This document shows positions 35,617 to 44,327 of a DNA stretch of 64,000 bases, piece after piece. The stretch comes from Hyphomicrobium sp. D-2 (GTDB lineage Bacteria > Pseudomonadota > Alphaproteobacteria > Rhizobiales > Hyphomicrobiaceae), in assembly GCF_029872155.1 (NCBI RefSeq), contig NZ_JARXLA010000005.1, forward strand, positions 62,001 through 126,000, written 5' to 3'. The notes beneath the pieces were generated by a model that was not told the DNA's origin, did not search any database, and worked only from the letters and a program-made list of their open reading frames with translations. A program made the translations under genes and the position numbers. The stretch's first letter is position 1; the number at the start of each line of letters is the position of its first letter.

Positions 35617-36755
35617 CGCGGGTGCGGACATACCTTGATTACAACGCATCGGCGCCGCTGCGGCCTGCCGCGCGTGAAGCAGTGCTGGCGGCGCTTGATG
35701 CGCCGGGCAATGCTTCATCCGTGCATGCTGAAGGGCGGCGCGCGCGTACGATCATCGAGGGCGCACGCGAACACGTGGCCGCGCTTGTCGGCGCCACGCC
35801 CAGCGAGGTTGTGTTCACCAGTGGCGCGACAGAAGCCAACAATTGCGTGATGGCGGCCGGTTGGGCTGCGATATGCGTTGCTGATATCGAACACGATCCC
35901 GTGCTGGCGCCGGCGCGTGGAAGCGGCGCTGAAATTATCAAGCTGCCGGTTTCCACCGATGGCGTTGTCGATCTTGCTGCGGCAAGGGAGGCTCTGGCCG
36001 AAGCAGTGTCGCGGCATCAGGATGCGCGGCGGGTGCTGCTCAGCGTCATGATGGCCAACAACGAGACCGGCGTTATTCAGCCGGTGGCGAAAGCGGGCAA
36101 TATGGCGCGCGATCTCGGCATCCAGTTCCATGTTGATGCTGTGCAGGGTGTTGGACGGTTGCCGTTTCAGTTTTCCGATATCGGCGCCGACACGCTCACG
36201 ATTTCAGCCCACAAACTGGGTGGTCCGCGCGGCGTCGGTGCGCTCATCGTTGGCGACGGCAATAATCTGCCGGCGCTGGTGCGTGGCGGCGGGCAGGAAC
36301 GGCGTCGCCGTGGCGGCACTGAAAACGTCGCTGGTATTGCGGGGTTCGGTGCGGCAGCGGCCGAAGTGCAGAGGGAATGCGAGCGCTCGTCGGAGCGGCT
36401 GCAGGTGCTGCGCGATAGGCTGGAGGCGGATGTCATGCGCGAGACGCCTGCAGCAGTCATCATCGGCCGGAATGTTGCGCGCATTGCCAACACATCATGC
36501 ATCGCGATGCCGGGCAAACCGTCCGAGACGCTGGTGATCCGTATGGATCTCGACGGCATCGCAATCAGTTCCGGTGCGGCCTGCACCTCCGGCAAGATCG
36601 GTGAAAACACCGTGCTGGCCGCGATGGGCCTCGACGCATCGATCACAGGTTCGGCGGTGCGTGTCAGCCTTGGTGCTGGCACCACCGATGACGACGTTAC
36701 CGCCTTTCTGGCGGCATGGAAGAAGGCAGCAGGTGGAACGGCGCTCGCCGCCTGA
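35613..36755 (+). CDS. Cysteine desulfurase, IscS/NifS-like (class V aminotransferase)
   Basis: The 380-residue PLP enzyme has the Schiff-base lysine in Ser-Ala-His-Lys-Leu-Gly-Gly-Pro. The active-site loop is Ser-Ser-Gly-Ala-Ala-Cys-Thr-Ser-Gly-Lys (group I, NifS/IscS-like), and the N-terminus is Thr-Tyr-Leu-Asp-Tyr-Asn-Ala-Ser-Ala-Pro. It releases sulfur from cysteine as an enzyme-bound persulfide for cluster assembly. The ATG overlaps the iscR stop. A second, SufS-type desulfurase lies later in the same operon. Confidence 0.93.
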   Translation: MTRVRTYLDYNASAPLRPAAREAVLAALDAPGNASSVHAEGRRARTIIEGAREHVAALVGATPSEVVFTSGATEANNCVMAAGWAAICVADIEHDPVLAPARGSGAEIIKLPVSTDGVVDLAAAREALAEAVSRHQDARRVLLSVMMANNETGVIQPVAKAGNMARDLGIQFHVDAVQGVGRLPFQFSDIGADTLTISAHKLGGPRGVGALIVGDGNNLPALVRGGGQERRRRGGTENVAGIAGFGAAAAEVQRECERSSERLQVLRDRLEADVMRETPAAVIIGRNVARIANTSCIAMPGKPSETLVIRMDLDGIAISSGAACTSGKIGENTVLAAMGLDASITGSAVRVSLGAGTTDDDVTAFLAAWKKAAGGTALAA

Positions 36756-36788
36756 CTGCTAAGGAATTGGACGTTGAAAGGGTAGCTG

Positions 36789-38260
36789 ATGGCAGCGGTA
36801 CAAGAGACGATCGACCAGGTCCGTAAGATCGACGTCGACCAGTACAAGTATGGCTTCGAAACCAAGATCGAGACGGTGAAGCGCGCCCAAGGGTCTTTCC
36901 GAAGACATCGTGCGTTTCATCTCGGCGAAGAAGGGCGAGCCGCAGTGGATGCTGGAATGGCGGCTTGAAGCCTATCGGCGTTGGGTCAACATGACCGAGC
37001 CGACATGGGCCAAGGTCAACTATCCCAAGATCGATTTTCAGGATCTGTATTACTACGCGGCGCCGAAGAACGCCGAGGGTCCCAAGAGCCTGGATGAAGT
37101 CGATCCCGAGTTGCTGGCAACCTATGCAAAGCTTGGCATTCCCCTGCAGCGAGCAGGAAGTGCTTGCCGGTGTGCAGGGCGCGAAGGTGGCCGTCGACGC
37201 GGTGTTCGACAGCGTCTCGGTCGTCACGACCTTCAAGGAAGAGCTGGCGAAGGCTGGCGTGATCTTCTGCTCGATCTCCGAAGCGGTGCGTGAGCATCCG
37301 GAGCTGGTGCAGAAGTATCTCGGCTCTGTCGTTCCGCAGGCTGACAACTTCTATGCGGCGCTGAACTCGGCGGTGTTTACCGACGGCTCGTTCGTGTACG
37401 TGCCGGAAGGCGTGCGCTGCCCGATGGAACTTTCCACCTACTTCCGCATCAACGAGAAGCAGACCGGCCAGTTCGAGCGTACGCTGATCATCGCCGACAA
37501 GGGTGCTTACGTTTCGTATCTGGAAGGTTGCACGGCGCCGATGCGCGATGAGCATCAGCTGCATGCTGCTGTCGTCGAACTGATCGCTCTGGACGATGCC
37601 GAAATCAAGTATTCGACGGTGCAGAACTGGTATCCCGGCGACAAGCAGGGCAAGGGCGGCATCTATAACTTCGTGACCAAGCGCGGCGATTGCCGTGGCC
37701 GCAACTCGAAGATTTCGTGGACGCAGGTTGAGACCGGCTCTGCGATCACCTGGAAGTATCCGAGCTGCATCCTGCGCGGCGACAACTCCTGCGGTGAATT
37801 CTATTCCATCGCGGTGTCGAACGGGTGGCAGCAGGTGGATAGCGGCACCAAGATGATCCACCTGGGCAAGAACACCACCAGCCGGATCATCTCCAAGGGC
37901 ATCGCGGCGGGCTTCTCGCAGAACACCTATCGCGGTCTCGTGTCGGCGCATCGCAAGGCAACCGGCGCGCGCAACTTCACCAACTGCGATTCGCTGCTGA
38001 TCGGCGATCGCTGTGGTGCGCATACGGTGCCGTACATCGAGGCCAAGAACTCGACCGCGCACTTCGAGCATGAGGCGACGACGTCGAAAATTTCCGACGA
38101 CACGCTGTTCTATTGCCGCCAGCGCGGACTTTCCGAGGAAGAGGCTGTGGCACTGGTTGTGAACGGCTTCGTTCGCGACGTGCTGCAGAAGCTGCCGATG
38201 GAGTTCATGGCGGAAACGCAGAAGCTGATCGGCATTTCGCTGGAAGGCAGCGTCGGCTAA
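36789..38260 (+). pseudogene. sufB: sufB, Fe-S scaffold subunit, interrupted by two +1 frameshifts
   Basis: The three consecutive frames together encode a complete SufB of about 490 residues, starting ATG at 36789 (GGG-rich ribosome site) and ending Gly-Ser-Val-Gly. Frame one runs to about 36881, where an extra C (36882) shifts reading. Frame two continues [11 protein letters not shown] to Leu-Gly-Ile-Pro-Leu-Gln. A second extra C (37150) then shifts to frame three, Glu-Gln-Glu-Val-Leu-Ala-Gly to the end. The rest is well conserved (Val-Pro-Glu-Gly-Val, Asn-Cys-Asp-Ser, Tyr-Ile-Glu-Ala-Lys-Asn). Both extra bases occur as C between AG and G. SufB with SufC and SufD is the only scaffold seen here, so a true loss should be harmful. 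Sequencing error is the simplest explanation. Confidence 0.85.
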
Positions 38261-38290
38261 CGGCGGCGCACGCAAATTGAAATGAGCAAA

Positions 38291-38310
38291 GGCGGTGCAT
38301 CGGCACCGCC
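38291..38310. other. Intra-operon hairpin between sufB and sufC
   Basis: GGCGGTGC (38291-38298) pairs perfectly with GCACCGCC (38303-38310) around a four-base loop. There is no T-run after it on the plus strand, so full termination is unlikely. It could be an RNA-processing or stability element that sets the relative levels of sufB and sufC. Confidence 0.5.
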
Positions 38311-38371
38311 TCAGATGAGATTAAATCGGTCCGAGTCGGCGCTCGGCGAACACTGAAAGAAAGTAACGAGA

Positions 38372-39127
38372 ATGCTTGAGATCAAAGACCTGCATGTGAA
38401 AATCGCCGACGAGGATCGCGAGATCCTGAAGGGGCTGACGCTGACCATCCCCAAGGGAGAAGTGCACGCGATCATGGGGCCGAACGGATCGGGCAAATCC
38501 ACGCTCGCCTATGTGCTGGCCGGCCGCGACGACTATGAAGTAACCGGCGGCGACATTCTCTGGAACGGCGAAAGCATCCTTGAGATGGATCCGGAAGAGC
38601 GCGCTGCAAAGGGCGTGTTCCTGGCGTTCCAGTATCCGATGGAGATCCCGGGCGTTGCTGGCCTCACGTTCCTGCGTACAGCGGTGAACGCGGTGCGCAA
38701 GGCGCGTGGCGAAGCTGAGCTGACAACGCCTGAGTTCATGAAGTTCGTGAAGTCGAAGGCTGACCGGCTCAACATCGACACTGAGATGCTGAAGCGCCCG
38801 GTGAACGTTGGCTTCTCGGGTGGTGAAAAGAAGCGCTCGGAAATCCTGCAGATGGAAGTTCTGGAGCCGACGCTGTGCGTGCTCGACGAAACGGATTCCG
38901 GTCTCGACATCGACGCGCTGCGCATCGTTTCGGAGGGCGTCAACTCCATGCGTTCGCCCGATCGCTCGATGCTGGTGATCACGCACTATCAGCGTCTGTT
39001 GAACTACATCGTGCCTGACCGTGTTCACGTGATGGTTGATGGACGTATCCGCACATCGGGTGATGCTTCGCTCGCGAAGCAGCTCGAAAAGTCCGGCTAT
39101 GCCGAGTACCAGACGAAGGCGGCGTGA
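38372..39127 (+). CDS. sufC: Fe-S cluster assembly ATPase SufC
   Basis: The 251-residue ABC-type ATPase has Walker A Gly-Pro-Asn-Gly-Ser-Gly-Lys-Ser (36-43), signature Phe-Ser-Gly-Gly-Glu-Lys-Lys-Arg and Walker B [11 protein letters not shown]. The Thr-Asp between the Walker B Glu and Ser-Gly-Leu-Asp is typical of SufC. It drives conformational change in the SufBCD scaffold complex. Its stop is one base before the start of sufD. Confidence 0.96.
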   Translation: MLEIKDLHVKIADEDREILKGLTLTIPKGEVHAIMGPNGSGKSTLAYVLAGRDDYEVTGGDILWNGESILEMDPEERAAKGVFLAFQYPMEIPGVAGLTFLRTAVNAVRKARGEAELTTPEFMKFVKSKADRLNIDTEMLKRPVNVGFSGGEKKRSEILQMEVLEPTLCVLDETDSGLDIDALRIVSEGVNSMRSPDRSMLVITHYQRLLNYIVPDRVHVMVDGRIRTSGDASLAKQLEKSGYAEYQTKAA

Positions 39128-39128
39128 G

Positions 39129-40472
39129 ATGAACGTGGCGATCATGAAAACAAAGGCTGAGCAGGCGCTGAGTGAAGCGTTTGCAAGCCGTGCTGGCGAG
39201 CTGCCAGGTGGCGAAGCGGCCGCTAAAGTCCGCCTTGAGGCGCTGGGCCATTTCGGTGCGCTTGGTCTGCCGCATCGGCGCGTTGAAGAGTGGAAATATA
39301 CCGACCTGCGCAACGCGATGAAGGAGGCTCTGCCTCCCGCATCGGGCAAGGCATCGCTGCCTTCGAACGCTGAGGTCATTTCCGTTCTCGGTCCGCTGGC
39401 AACATTCGCGGCACACCGCGTTGTGTTTGTCGATGGCAAATTCGCGCCGGATCTTTCGGATCTCGTCGCGGATGGTGCGGTGACAGTTTCATCGCTGGCG
39501 ACGGTACTGGCGAGCGATGGCGACGCCGAACTGCTGGCGGCTGCCGGCAGCGAAAGCAATGCTGTCGTGGCTCTGAACTCCGCTTACGCAACCGATGGCG
39601 CCGTGATCGACATCGCTGCGGAAGTAACGCTCGATCGTCCGGTGCTGGTCGTACACCTGCGCGCAGATGGCAATGCCGTCACCACAACTGTGCGCAACAT
39701 CGTGCGCATTGGCGAAGCGTCTGAAGCGACCGTTGTTGAAGCGTTCGTGAAGCTGCCGGGTGCAGCGACGGACTATCGTTGCAACACGCTGACCAAGGTT
39801 GCGGTTGGCAAAGGCGCAAAGCTGAGCCACGTGAAGGCAACGCTGGAAGCGGGCGCTGGTATTCATCTCGCCAACTGGCTGGTGGATCTTGACGCCAAGG
39901 CCAACTATCGCGCCTTCCATCTCACGGCCGGAACGGGATTGGCTCGCAACGAACTGGTCATCACCTTCGCCGGTGAGGAAAGCGAAATCGATCTTTCGGG
40001 CATCTTCATTGCCCGGCACGGCGAGCACGTTGATACAACGCTGGTTGTCGATCACGCTGTCCCGCGCTGCATCAGCCGCGAGCTGTTCAAGGGCGTGCTG
40101 GACGACCATGCCCGCGGTGTGTTCCAGGGCAAGGTTATCGTGCGTCAGGACGCACAGAAGACCGACGGTAAGCAGATGGCTCAGGTGCTGATGCTGTCGC
40201 CCGACTGCGAGTTCGACTCCAAGCCGGAGCTGGAAATCTATGCCGACGACGTTGTCTGCGGCCATGGCTCCACCAGCGCTGATCTGGATGAAGACCTCGT
40301 GTTCTACTGTCGCTCGCGGGGCATTCCGTTGGCACAGGCACGGGCGCTGCTGATCGAGTCGTTCGTCGGCGAAGCCATCGAGAAGGTCGAGCGCGAAGAC
40401 GTGCGCGACGCGCTGGCTGATATCGCCCGTGAATGGCTGCATCGGGCAGCGGCCGAGAAGGTTGCGGCTTAA
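39129..40472 (+). CDS. sufD: Fe-S cluster assembly protein SufD
   Basis: The 447-residue protein has the Trp-Lys-Tyr-Thr-Asp-Leu motif of SufD (about 55-60), a right-handed beta-helix middle and the SufB/SufD C-terminal signature. Conserved His-Gly-Glu-His and Cys-Glu-Phe-Asp-Ser-Lys-Pro-Glu-Leu-Glu-Ile-Tyr-Ala-Asp-Asp-Val segments are present. It pairs with SufB and SufC in the scaffold complex. It begins one base after the sufC stop, so the two are translationally coupled. Confidence 0.95.
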   Translation: MNVAIMKTKAEQALSEAFASRAGELPGGEAAAKVRLEALGHFGALGLPHRRVEEWKYTDLRNAMKEALPPASGKASLPSNAEVISVLGPLATFAAHRVVFVDGKFAPDLSDLVADGAVTVSSLATVLASDGDAELLAAAGSESNAVVALNSAYATDGAVIDIAAEVTLDRPVLVVHLRADGNAVTTTVRNIVRIGEASEATVVEAFVKLPGAATDYRCNTLTKVAVGKGAKLSHVKATLEAGAGIHLANWLVDLDAKANYRAFHLTAGTGLARNELVITFAGEESEIDLSGIFIARHGEHVDTTLVVDHAVPRCISRELFKGVLDDHARGVFQGKVIVRQDAQKTDGKQMAQVLMLSPDCEFDSKPELEIYADDVVCGHGSTSADLDEDLVFYCRSRGIPLAQARALLIESFVGEAIEKVEREDVRDALADIAREWLHRAAAEKVAA

Positions 40473-40500
40473 GGCTGTTGGTCCGCACGGGAAGACCAGA

Positions 40501-40605
40501 CCATGATCGCTTCGGACCCTATCCGTACGAAGCGTGAATCATCGGTCTCGAGAAAGACCATGATCGCTTCGGACCCTATCCGTACGAAGCGTGAATCATC
40601 GGCCT
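40501..40605. repeat. Tandem pair of a 57-bp palindromic repeat between sufD and sufS
   Basis: A 45-bp block (40501-40545) is repeated without change at 40558-40602, giving a 57-bp period. Each copy is an inverted repeat: an arm ATGAT-CGCTTCG and a matching arm CGAAGCG-TG-AATCAT enclose a 13-base loop. It looks like a REP/BIME-type intergenic palindrome. Located inside an operon, it could form two successive stem-loops in the mRNA and affect sufS expression or transcript stability. Confidence 0.85.
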
Positions 40606-40655
40606 AAAAAGCCTGGAGCCGCATCGCGATTTGATGACAGGCGATTGTCTCCAGC

Positions 40656-41948
40656 ATGACGACAGGAACGCGCGCGATGGACGATCCCAAGACGGTGGCA
40701 ACGGTGGCCGGGGCATCCGGTAGCCTCGGAGCGCCGTTTGATGTCGAGGCCATCCGCGCGGACTTTCCCATTCTCTATCGGGAAGTTTACGGCAAACCGC
40801 TTGTCTATCTCGATAACGCGGCGAGCGCGCAGAAACCGCGGTCGGTGATCGAAGCGATGGACCATGTCAATCGCTTCGAATACGCCAACGTGCATCGCGG
40901 GCTGCATTACCTGTCGAACACGACGACGCAGCGGTTCGAGGATGCGCGTGAGAGCGTGCGGCGCTTCCTCAACGCTGAAAGCGTCGATGAAATCATCTTC
41001 ACCCGCAACGCAACGTCGGCAATCAACCTGGTGGCCGATTCCTTCGGTGCTGATTTCGGCGAGGGCGACGAGATCGTCCTGTCGATCATGGAGCACCACT
41101 CGAATATCGTGCCGTGGCATTTCCATCGCGAGCGCAAGGGCGCGGTGCTGAAGTGGGCGCCGATCGCCGACAACGGCGAATTTCAGCTGGCCGAGTTCGA
41201 AAAGCTGCTGACGCCGCGCACCAAGATTGTCGCCATCACGCAGATGTCGAACGTCACGGGAACGCTGGTGCCGATCCGCGAGGTGATCCGCCTCGCGCAT
41301 GATCGCGGCATTCCGGTGTTGGTCGATGGCAGCCAGTCGGCGGTGCACATGCCGATCGATGTCCGTGCGCTTGATGCCGACTTCTATGTGTTCACCGGAC
41401 ACAAGACCTACGGTCCGTCGGGTATCGGCGTCTTGTACGGCAAGCGCGCGCTGCTGGAAAAGATGCGGCCCTATGAGGGTGGCGGCGGCATGATCGAACA
41501 TGTGTCGGTCGACCGCATTACCTATGGCAAGCCACCGCATCGCTTTGAAGCTGGCACGCCGCCGATTGTGGAAGCGATCGGGCTGGGCGCGGCGCTCAAT
41601 TACATGATGCAGGTGGGCCGCGATAACATCGCCAATCACGAGGCAGAGCTGCGCAGCTATGCGCACGCGCGGCTGGCCGATCTGCCGTGGCTGAAGATTT
41701 ACGGCAACGCGCCGGGCAAGGGCGCAATCATTTCATTCACCATGGACGGTCTGCACGCGCACGACATCGCAACGATCATCGATCGCTCCGGTGTTGCGGT
41801 GCGCGCTGGCCACCATTGCGCGCAGCCGCTGCTGGAGCGGCTTGGCGTGAGCGCCGTCGCGCGGGCATCGTTCGCGATGTACAACACGAAGCAGGATGTC
41901 GACGCTTTCGTTGCCGCACTGGAACGCGCGCACGAGCTGTTTGTATAA
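40656..41948 (+). CDS. sufS: Cysteine desulfurase SufS
   Basis: The 430-residue group II cysteine desulfurase has the PLP lysine in Thr-Gly-His-Lys-Thr-Tyr-Gly-Pro-Ser-Gly and the active-site cysteine in Arg-Ala-Gly-His-His-Cys-Ala-Gln-Pro. The N-terminal Tyr-Leu-Asp-Asn-Ala-Ala-Ser-Ala-Gln-Lys-Pro is typical of SufS. An alternative ATG lies seven codons downstream (40677). No sufE gene is present in this cluster. It is separated from sufD by the tandem palindrome. Confidence 0.94.
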   Translation: MTTGTRAMDDPKTVATVAGASGSLGAPFDVEAIRADFPILYREVYGKPLVYLDNAASAQKPRSVIEAMDHVNRFEYANVHRGLHYLSNTTTQRFEDARESVRRFLNAESVDEIIFTRNATSAINLVADSFGADFGEGDEIVLSIMEHHSNIVPWHFHRERKGAVLKWAPIADNGEFQLAEFEKLLTPRTKIVAITQMSNVTGTLVPIREVIRLAHDRGIPVLVDGSQSAVHMPIDVRALDADFYVFTGHKTYGPSGIGVLYGKRALLEKMRPYEGGGGMIEHVSVDRITYGKPPHRFEAGTPPIVEAIGLGAALNYMMQVGRDNIANHEAELRSYAHARLADLPWLKIYGNAPGKGAIISFTMDGLHAHDIATIIDRSGVAVRAGHHCAQPLLERLGVSAVARASFAMYNTKQDVDAFVAALERAHELFV

Positions 41949-41960
41949 GGACGAAACGTG

Positions 41961-42575
41961 ATGGACGACGGCAAGCCCGGTGCGTCAAAGATCGAGGCAG
42001 AGCAGCAGGAGCTGAGCGCGGCTTCGACGGAGCAGGACGTTGTTGCTGCGCCGGCCGAGCAGTCCGCCGAGGCTGCCTTCGAGGCTGCAGTGCATGCACC
42101 CGAAACGCCGGATGCTGGTGGTGCGGACGTTACGGAAGAAGCGGATGCGGCCGCGGCGGCTTACATCTCGGAATCCAAGCCACGCCGGGCTCCGGCGCTC
42201 ATGTCTGAGACCAGCGGATCTGACTTCAGGGGCGCGACAACGCCGGACGGTATCCTCTCGACCGACAGCGACGACCCATTCCTGCGCGATATCATCGCCG
42301 CGCTCAAAACTGTCTATGACCCGGAAATACCGGCCGACATTTACGAACTGGGCCTGATTTATGCGGTTGATGTCGACGATGACCGCAACGTTGTGGTCAC
42401 CATGACGCTGACGGCTCCGGGCTGCCCGGTTGCCGGCGAAATGCCCAAGTGGGTCGAAAATGCCGTCAATGCCGTGCCGGGCGTCGCCAACACGTCGGTG
42501 ACGATGACGTTCGATCCGCCGTGGGACATGGGCCGCATGTCGGACGAGGCGCGTCTCGCCCTCAACATGTTCTAA
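41961..42575 (+). CDS. sufT: SufT/MIP18 (DUF59) Fe-S maturation factor with disordered N-terminus
   Basis: The 204-residue protein has a C-terminal MIP18/DUF59 domain (about 95-204) with Thr-Val-Tyr-Asp-Pro-Glu-Ile-Pro-Ala-Asp-Ile-Tyr-Glu-Leu-Gly-Leu-Ile-Tyr and the reactive-Cys motif Thr-Ala-Pro-Gly-Cys-Pro-Val-Ala. The first 90 residues are Ala/Glu-rich and probably disordered, longer than in compact SufT proteins. SufT helps mature Fe-S proteins. It starts 12 bases after sufS; a GTG directly before the ATG could also be used. Confidence 0.88.
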   Translation: MDDGKPGASKIEAEQQELSAASTEQDVVAAPAEQSAEAAFEAAVHAPETPDAGGADVTEEADAAAAAYISESKPRRAPALMSETSGSDFRGATTPDGILSTDSDDPFLRDIIAALKTVYDPEIPADIYELGLIYAVDVDDDRNVVVTMTLTAPGCPVAGEMPKWVENAVNAVPGVANTSVTMTFDPPWDMGRMSDEARLALNMF

Positions 42576-42649
42576 TTCAAAAACACGGGTGTTTCGAAAG
42601 CGCCCGGCACTGCCTATATTCGGTGCTGACGCAAATCAGGAAGGTCGCG

Positions 42650-43030
42650 ATGCCCACTCTGCGCGTGATGCCCAAGATCGTAACTTTGACCGCTGCCGCC
42701 GCGCGCCGCATCCGGTCGCTCATGGATGCTAATCCGAAGGCGCTTGGTTTGCGCGTGGGCATCAAGAAGGGCGGTTGCGCCGGCATGGAATACACCATGG
42801 CGATGGTGGAAGAAAAATCACCGCACGATGAGGTCATCGAGCAGGACGGCGCTATTCTGCTGATCGAGCCAACCGCGATCATGTACCTGCTCGGCACTGA
42901 GATGGACTTCCAGACCGACAAGCTTTCGAGCCAGTTCGTTTTCAATAATCCCAACCAGCGCGGTGCTTGTGGCTGCGGCGAGAGCGTCAATCTCGTGCCC
43001 GCCGCCGAGAAAGCCTCGCACGCCGACTGA
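42650..43030 (+). CDS. sufA: A-type Fe-S carrier SufA/IscA
   Basis: The 126-residue HesB/IscA family protein has its three ligand cysteines: one in Gly-Gly-Cys-Ala-Gly-Met and two in Ala-Cys-Gly-Cys-Gly-Glu-Ser near the C-terminus. It accepts clusters from the SufBCD scaffold and delivers them to target proteins. AGGAAGG precedes the ATG at 42650. It is the last gene of the suf operon. Confidence 0.93.
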   Translation: MPTLRVMPKIVTLTAAAARRIRSLMDANPKALGLRVGIKKGGCAGMEYTMAMVEEKSPHDEVIEQDGAILLIEPTAIMYLLGTEMDFQTDKLSSQFVFNNPNQRGACGCGESVNLVPAAEKASHAD

Positions 43031-43082
43031 GCGCGCTCGGCCGTCGACAGATGGCTGTGACCGACGCCTTTCAGCAACCAGC

Positions 43083-43110
43083 CCGCCGGGATGACGCGGT
43101 GCCCCGGCGG
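43083..43110. terminator. GC hairpin after the suf operon
   Basis: CCGCCGGG (43083-43090) pairs with CCCGGCGG (43103-43110). It lies just past the stop of sufA and before a dispersed repeat. No T-run follows, so it may be a weak terminator or a 3' stabilising stem. Confidence 0.45.
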
Positions 43111-43132
43111 ATCTTGGTGCTGACCTTAGAAC

Positions 43133-43228
43133 TTCCGGAAAAGTGGGAACCGGTTTTCCGATAAGAAGCACGACGAAACAAACTCTAGAGCCTTGTCGCG
43201 TTTCAACGAAACGCTGAAAGGCTCTAGA
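43133..43228. repeat. Composite palindromic repeat, copy 1
   Basis: A 40-bp module (43133-43172, containing GGAAAA-N11-TTTTCC) is followed by a second palindrome with 11-bp perfect arms, TCTAGAGCCTT (43184-43194) and AAGGCTCTAGA (43218-43228). The 40-bp module is repeated without change at 58111-58150. The right arm overlaps the stop codon of the outer membrane protein gene and may serve as its transcript-end hairpin. This is a REP-like dispersed element as known from Rhizobiales genomes. Confidence 0.85.
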
Positions 43229-44042
43229 AGCCGATCCCGACGCCTGCAGTGGCCAACTGGTAGGACGTAGAGTCGAACTGGACCGTCCAGGGCGAGGTGG
43301 GCGCGTGGTTGGCGTACACGGTAGATCCGAACGTCTGATCCACAGAGCCGACGTACAGGTAGCGATATTCGCCGAACAGATAAGCGTTGCTGCTGATGGC
43401 GAGCCGCGCACCGGCCTTGATCTGTGCCGCGAAGGTCCACGCGTCGGACGAGGTGCCTGAATTGAAGTGATTGATGCCTGCTTCCATCGGCGTCACTTGC
43501 AGCGAATCCGCTCCAGTAAGTGAGAGCCGCGCCGCGCCGATGCCGCCGCCGATATACGGGGTGATGCTGTACGACGTCGGGAAGCTGAGAACCATGTTCG
43601 CCAGGAAGACGGTGCTGTTGGACGAAAATGAGTTTTCGAACGTATGCACCGGCAGCCGTACGCTTGGAGCGTTCACCGTTGCGTGCCTCTTGCCGGTATC
43701 GAGGTAGAAACCTTCGATCTCGAACGCGGGCAGCATGAGCGAATTATATGACCACTCATGACCAACCTGTGCGCCGATAAATCCGACACCGCCGCTGTTG
43801 GTGCTGCCGGTTGCGTTGACCGCCAGCGGACCGCCCTGGGCTTCGACGAAATAGGCGGTTCCACGTTGGATGATGTCGTTGGAGCTGCCGAAGCCGCCGC
43901 CACCGAACAGGCCGACGTAAACGCCGCGTCCCGGTGCTGCAGCGACTGCCGCTGCGCCGCCGCTGGAGTTCCAGCCATCGGCAGCCACACTGTGAAGCGT
44001 TACCAAACTCGCCACGACTGCTAACGTCAGTTTTAGTTTCAT
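43224..44042 (-). CDS. Outer membrane beta-barrel protein
   Basis: The 272-residue protein has a signal peptide (about 1-21, ending Ser-Val-Ala-Ala). Gly-rich alternating hydrophobic strands follow, and it ends in Gly-Val-Gly-Ile-Gly-Phe, with the C-terminal aromatic residue used in outer membrane assembly. The pattern Pro-Tyr-Ile-Gly-Gly-Gly-Ile-Gly-Ala and Gly-Glu-Tyr-Arg-Tyr-Leu is that of OmpA/OmpW-like or porin-family barrels. It is likely a surface barrel of 8 or more strands. The ATG at 44042 follows a G-rich ribosome site. Confidence 0.82.
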   Translation of the reverse strand: MKLKLTLAVVASLVTLHSVAADGWNSSGGAAAVAAAPGRGVYVGLFGGGGFGSSNDIIQRGTAYFVEAQGGPLAVNATGSTNSGGVGFIGAQVGHEWSYNSLMLPAFEIEGFYLDTGKRHATVNAPSVRLPVHTFENSFSSNSTVFLANMVLSFPTSYSITPYIGGGIGAARLSLTGADSLQVTPMEAGINHFNSGTSSDAWTFAAQIKAGARLAISSNAYLFGEYRYLYVGSVDQTFGSTVYANHAPTSPWTVQFDSTSYQLATAGVGIGF

Positions 44043-44327
44043 GGCTGCCCCCGCTGATGACGGGATCAGATCGATCCCGCTGATCAGAAAATATTGCTGC
44101 TCGGGCGCCGGTGCATGGCCTTGTTGCAATACACATTGTTCATTGCACGCAATCCTGTGCGTCGTTCTGGAGCGACCGCTGCGGCGTTCAAATTTACAAT
44201 CGGAACGTGCGTGCTGGAGACTGATTGTCAGCTCGCGTACAAGAAGCAAATCCCGAGGTGCAGGCCTGAAGTCCAGATTGCGGCCGCCGCATCAACCGTA
44301 ACGCGACGGCCGCAATTGTTATGGTTA

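Noticed and set aside
36880-37160. Programmed ribosomal frameshifting in sufB
   Set aside because: Neither site shows a slippery heptamer or a following pseudoknot, two +1 events would be needed, and SufB genes are not known to use recoding.
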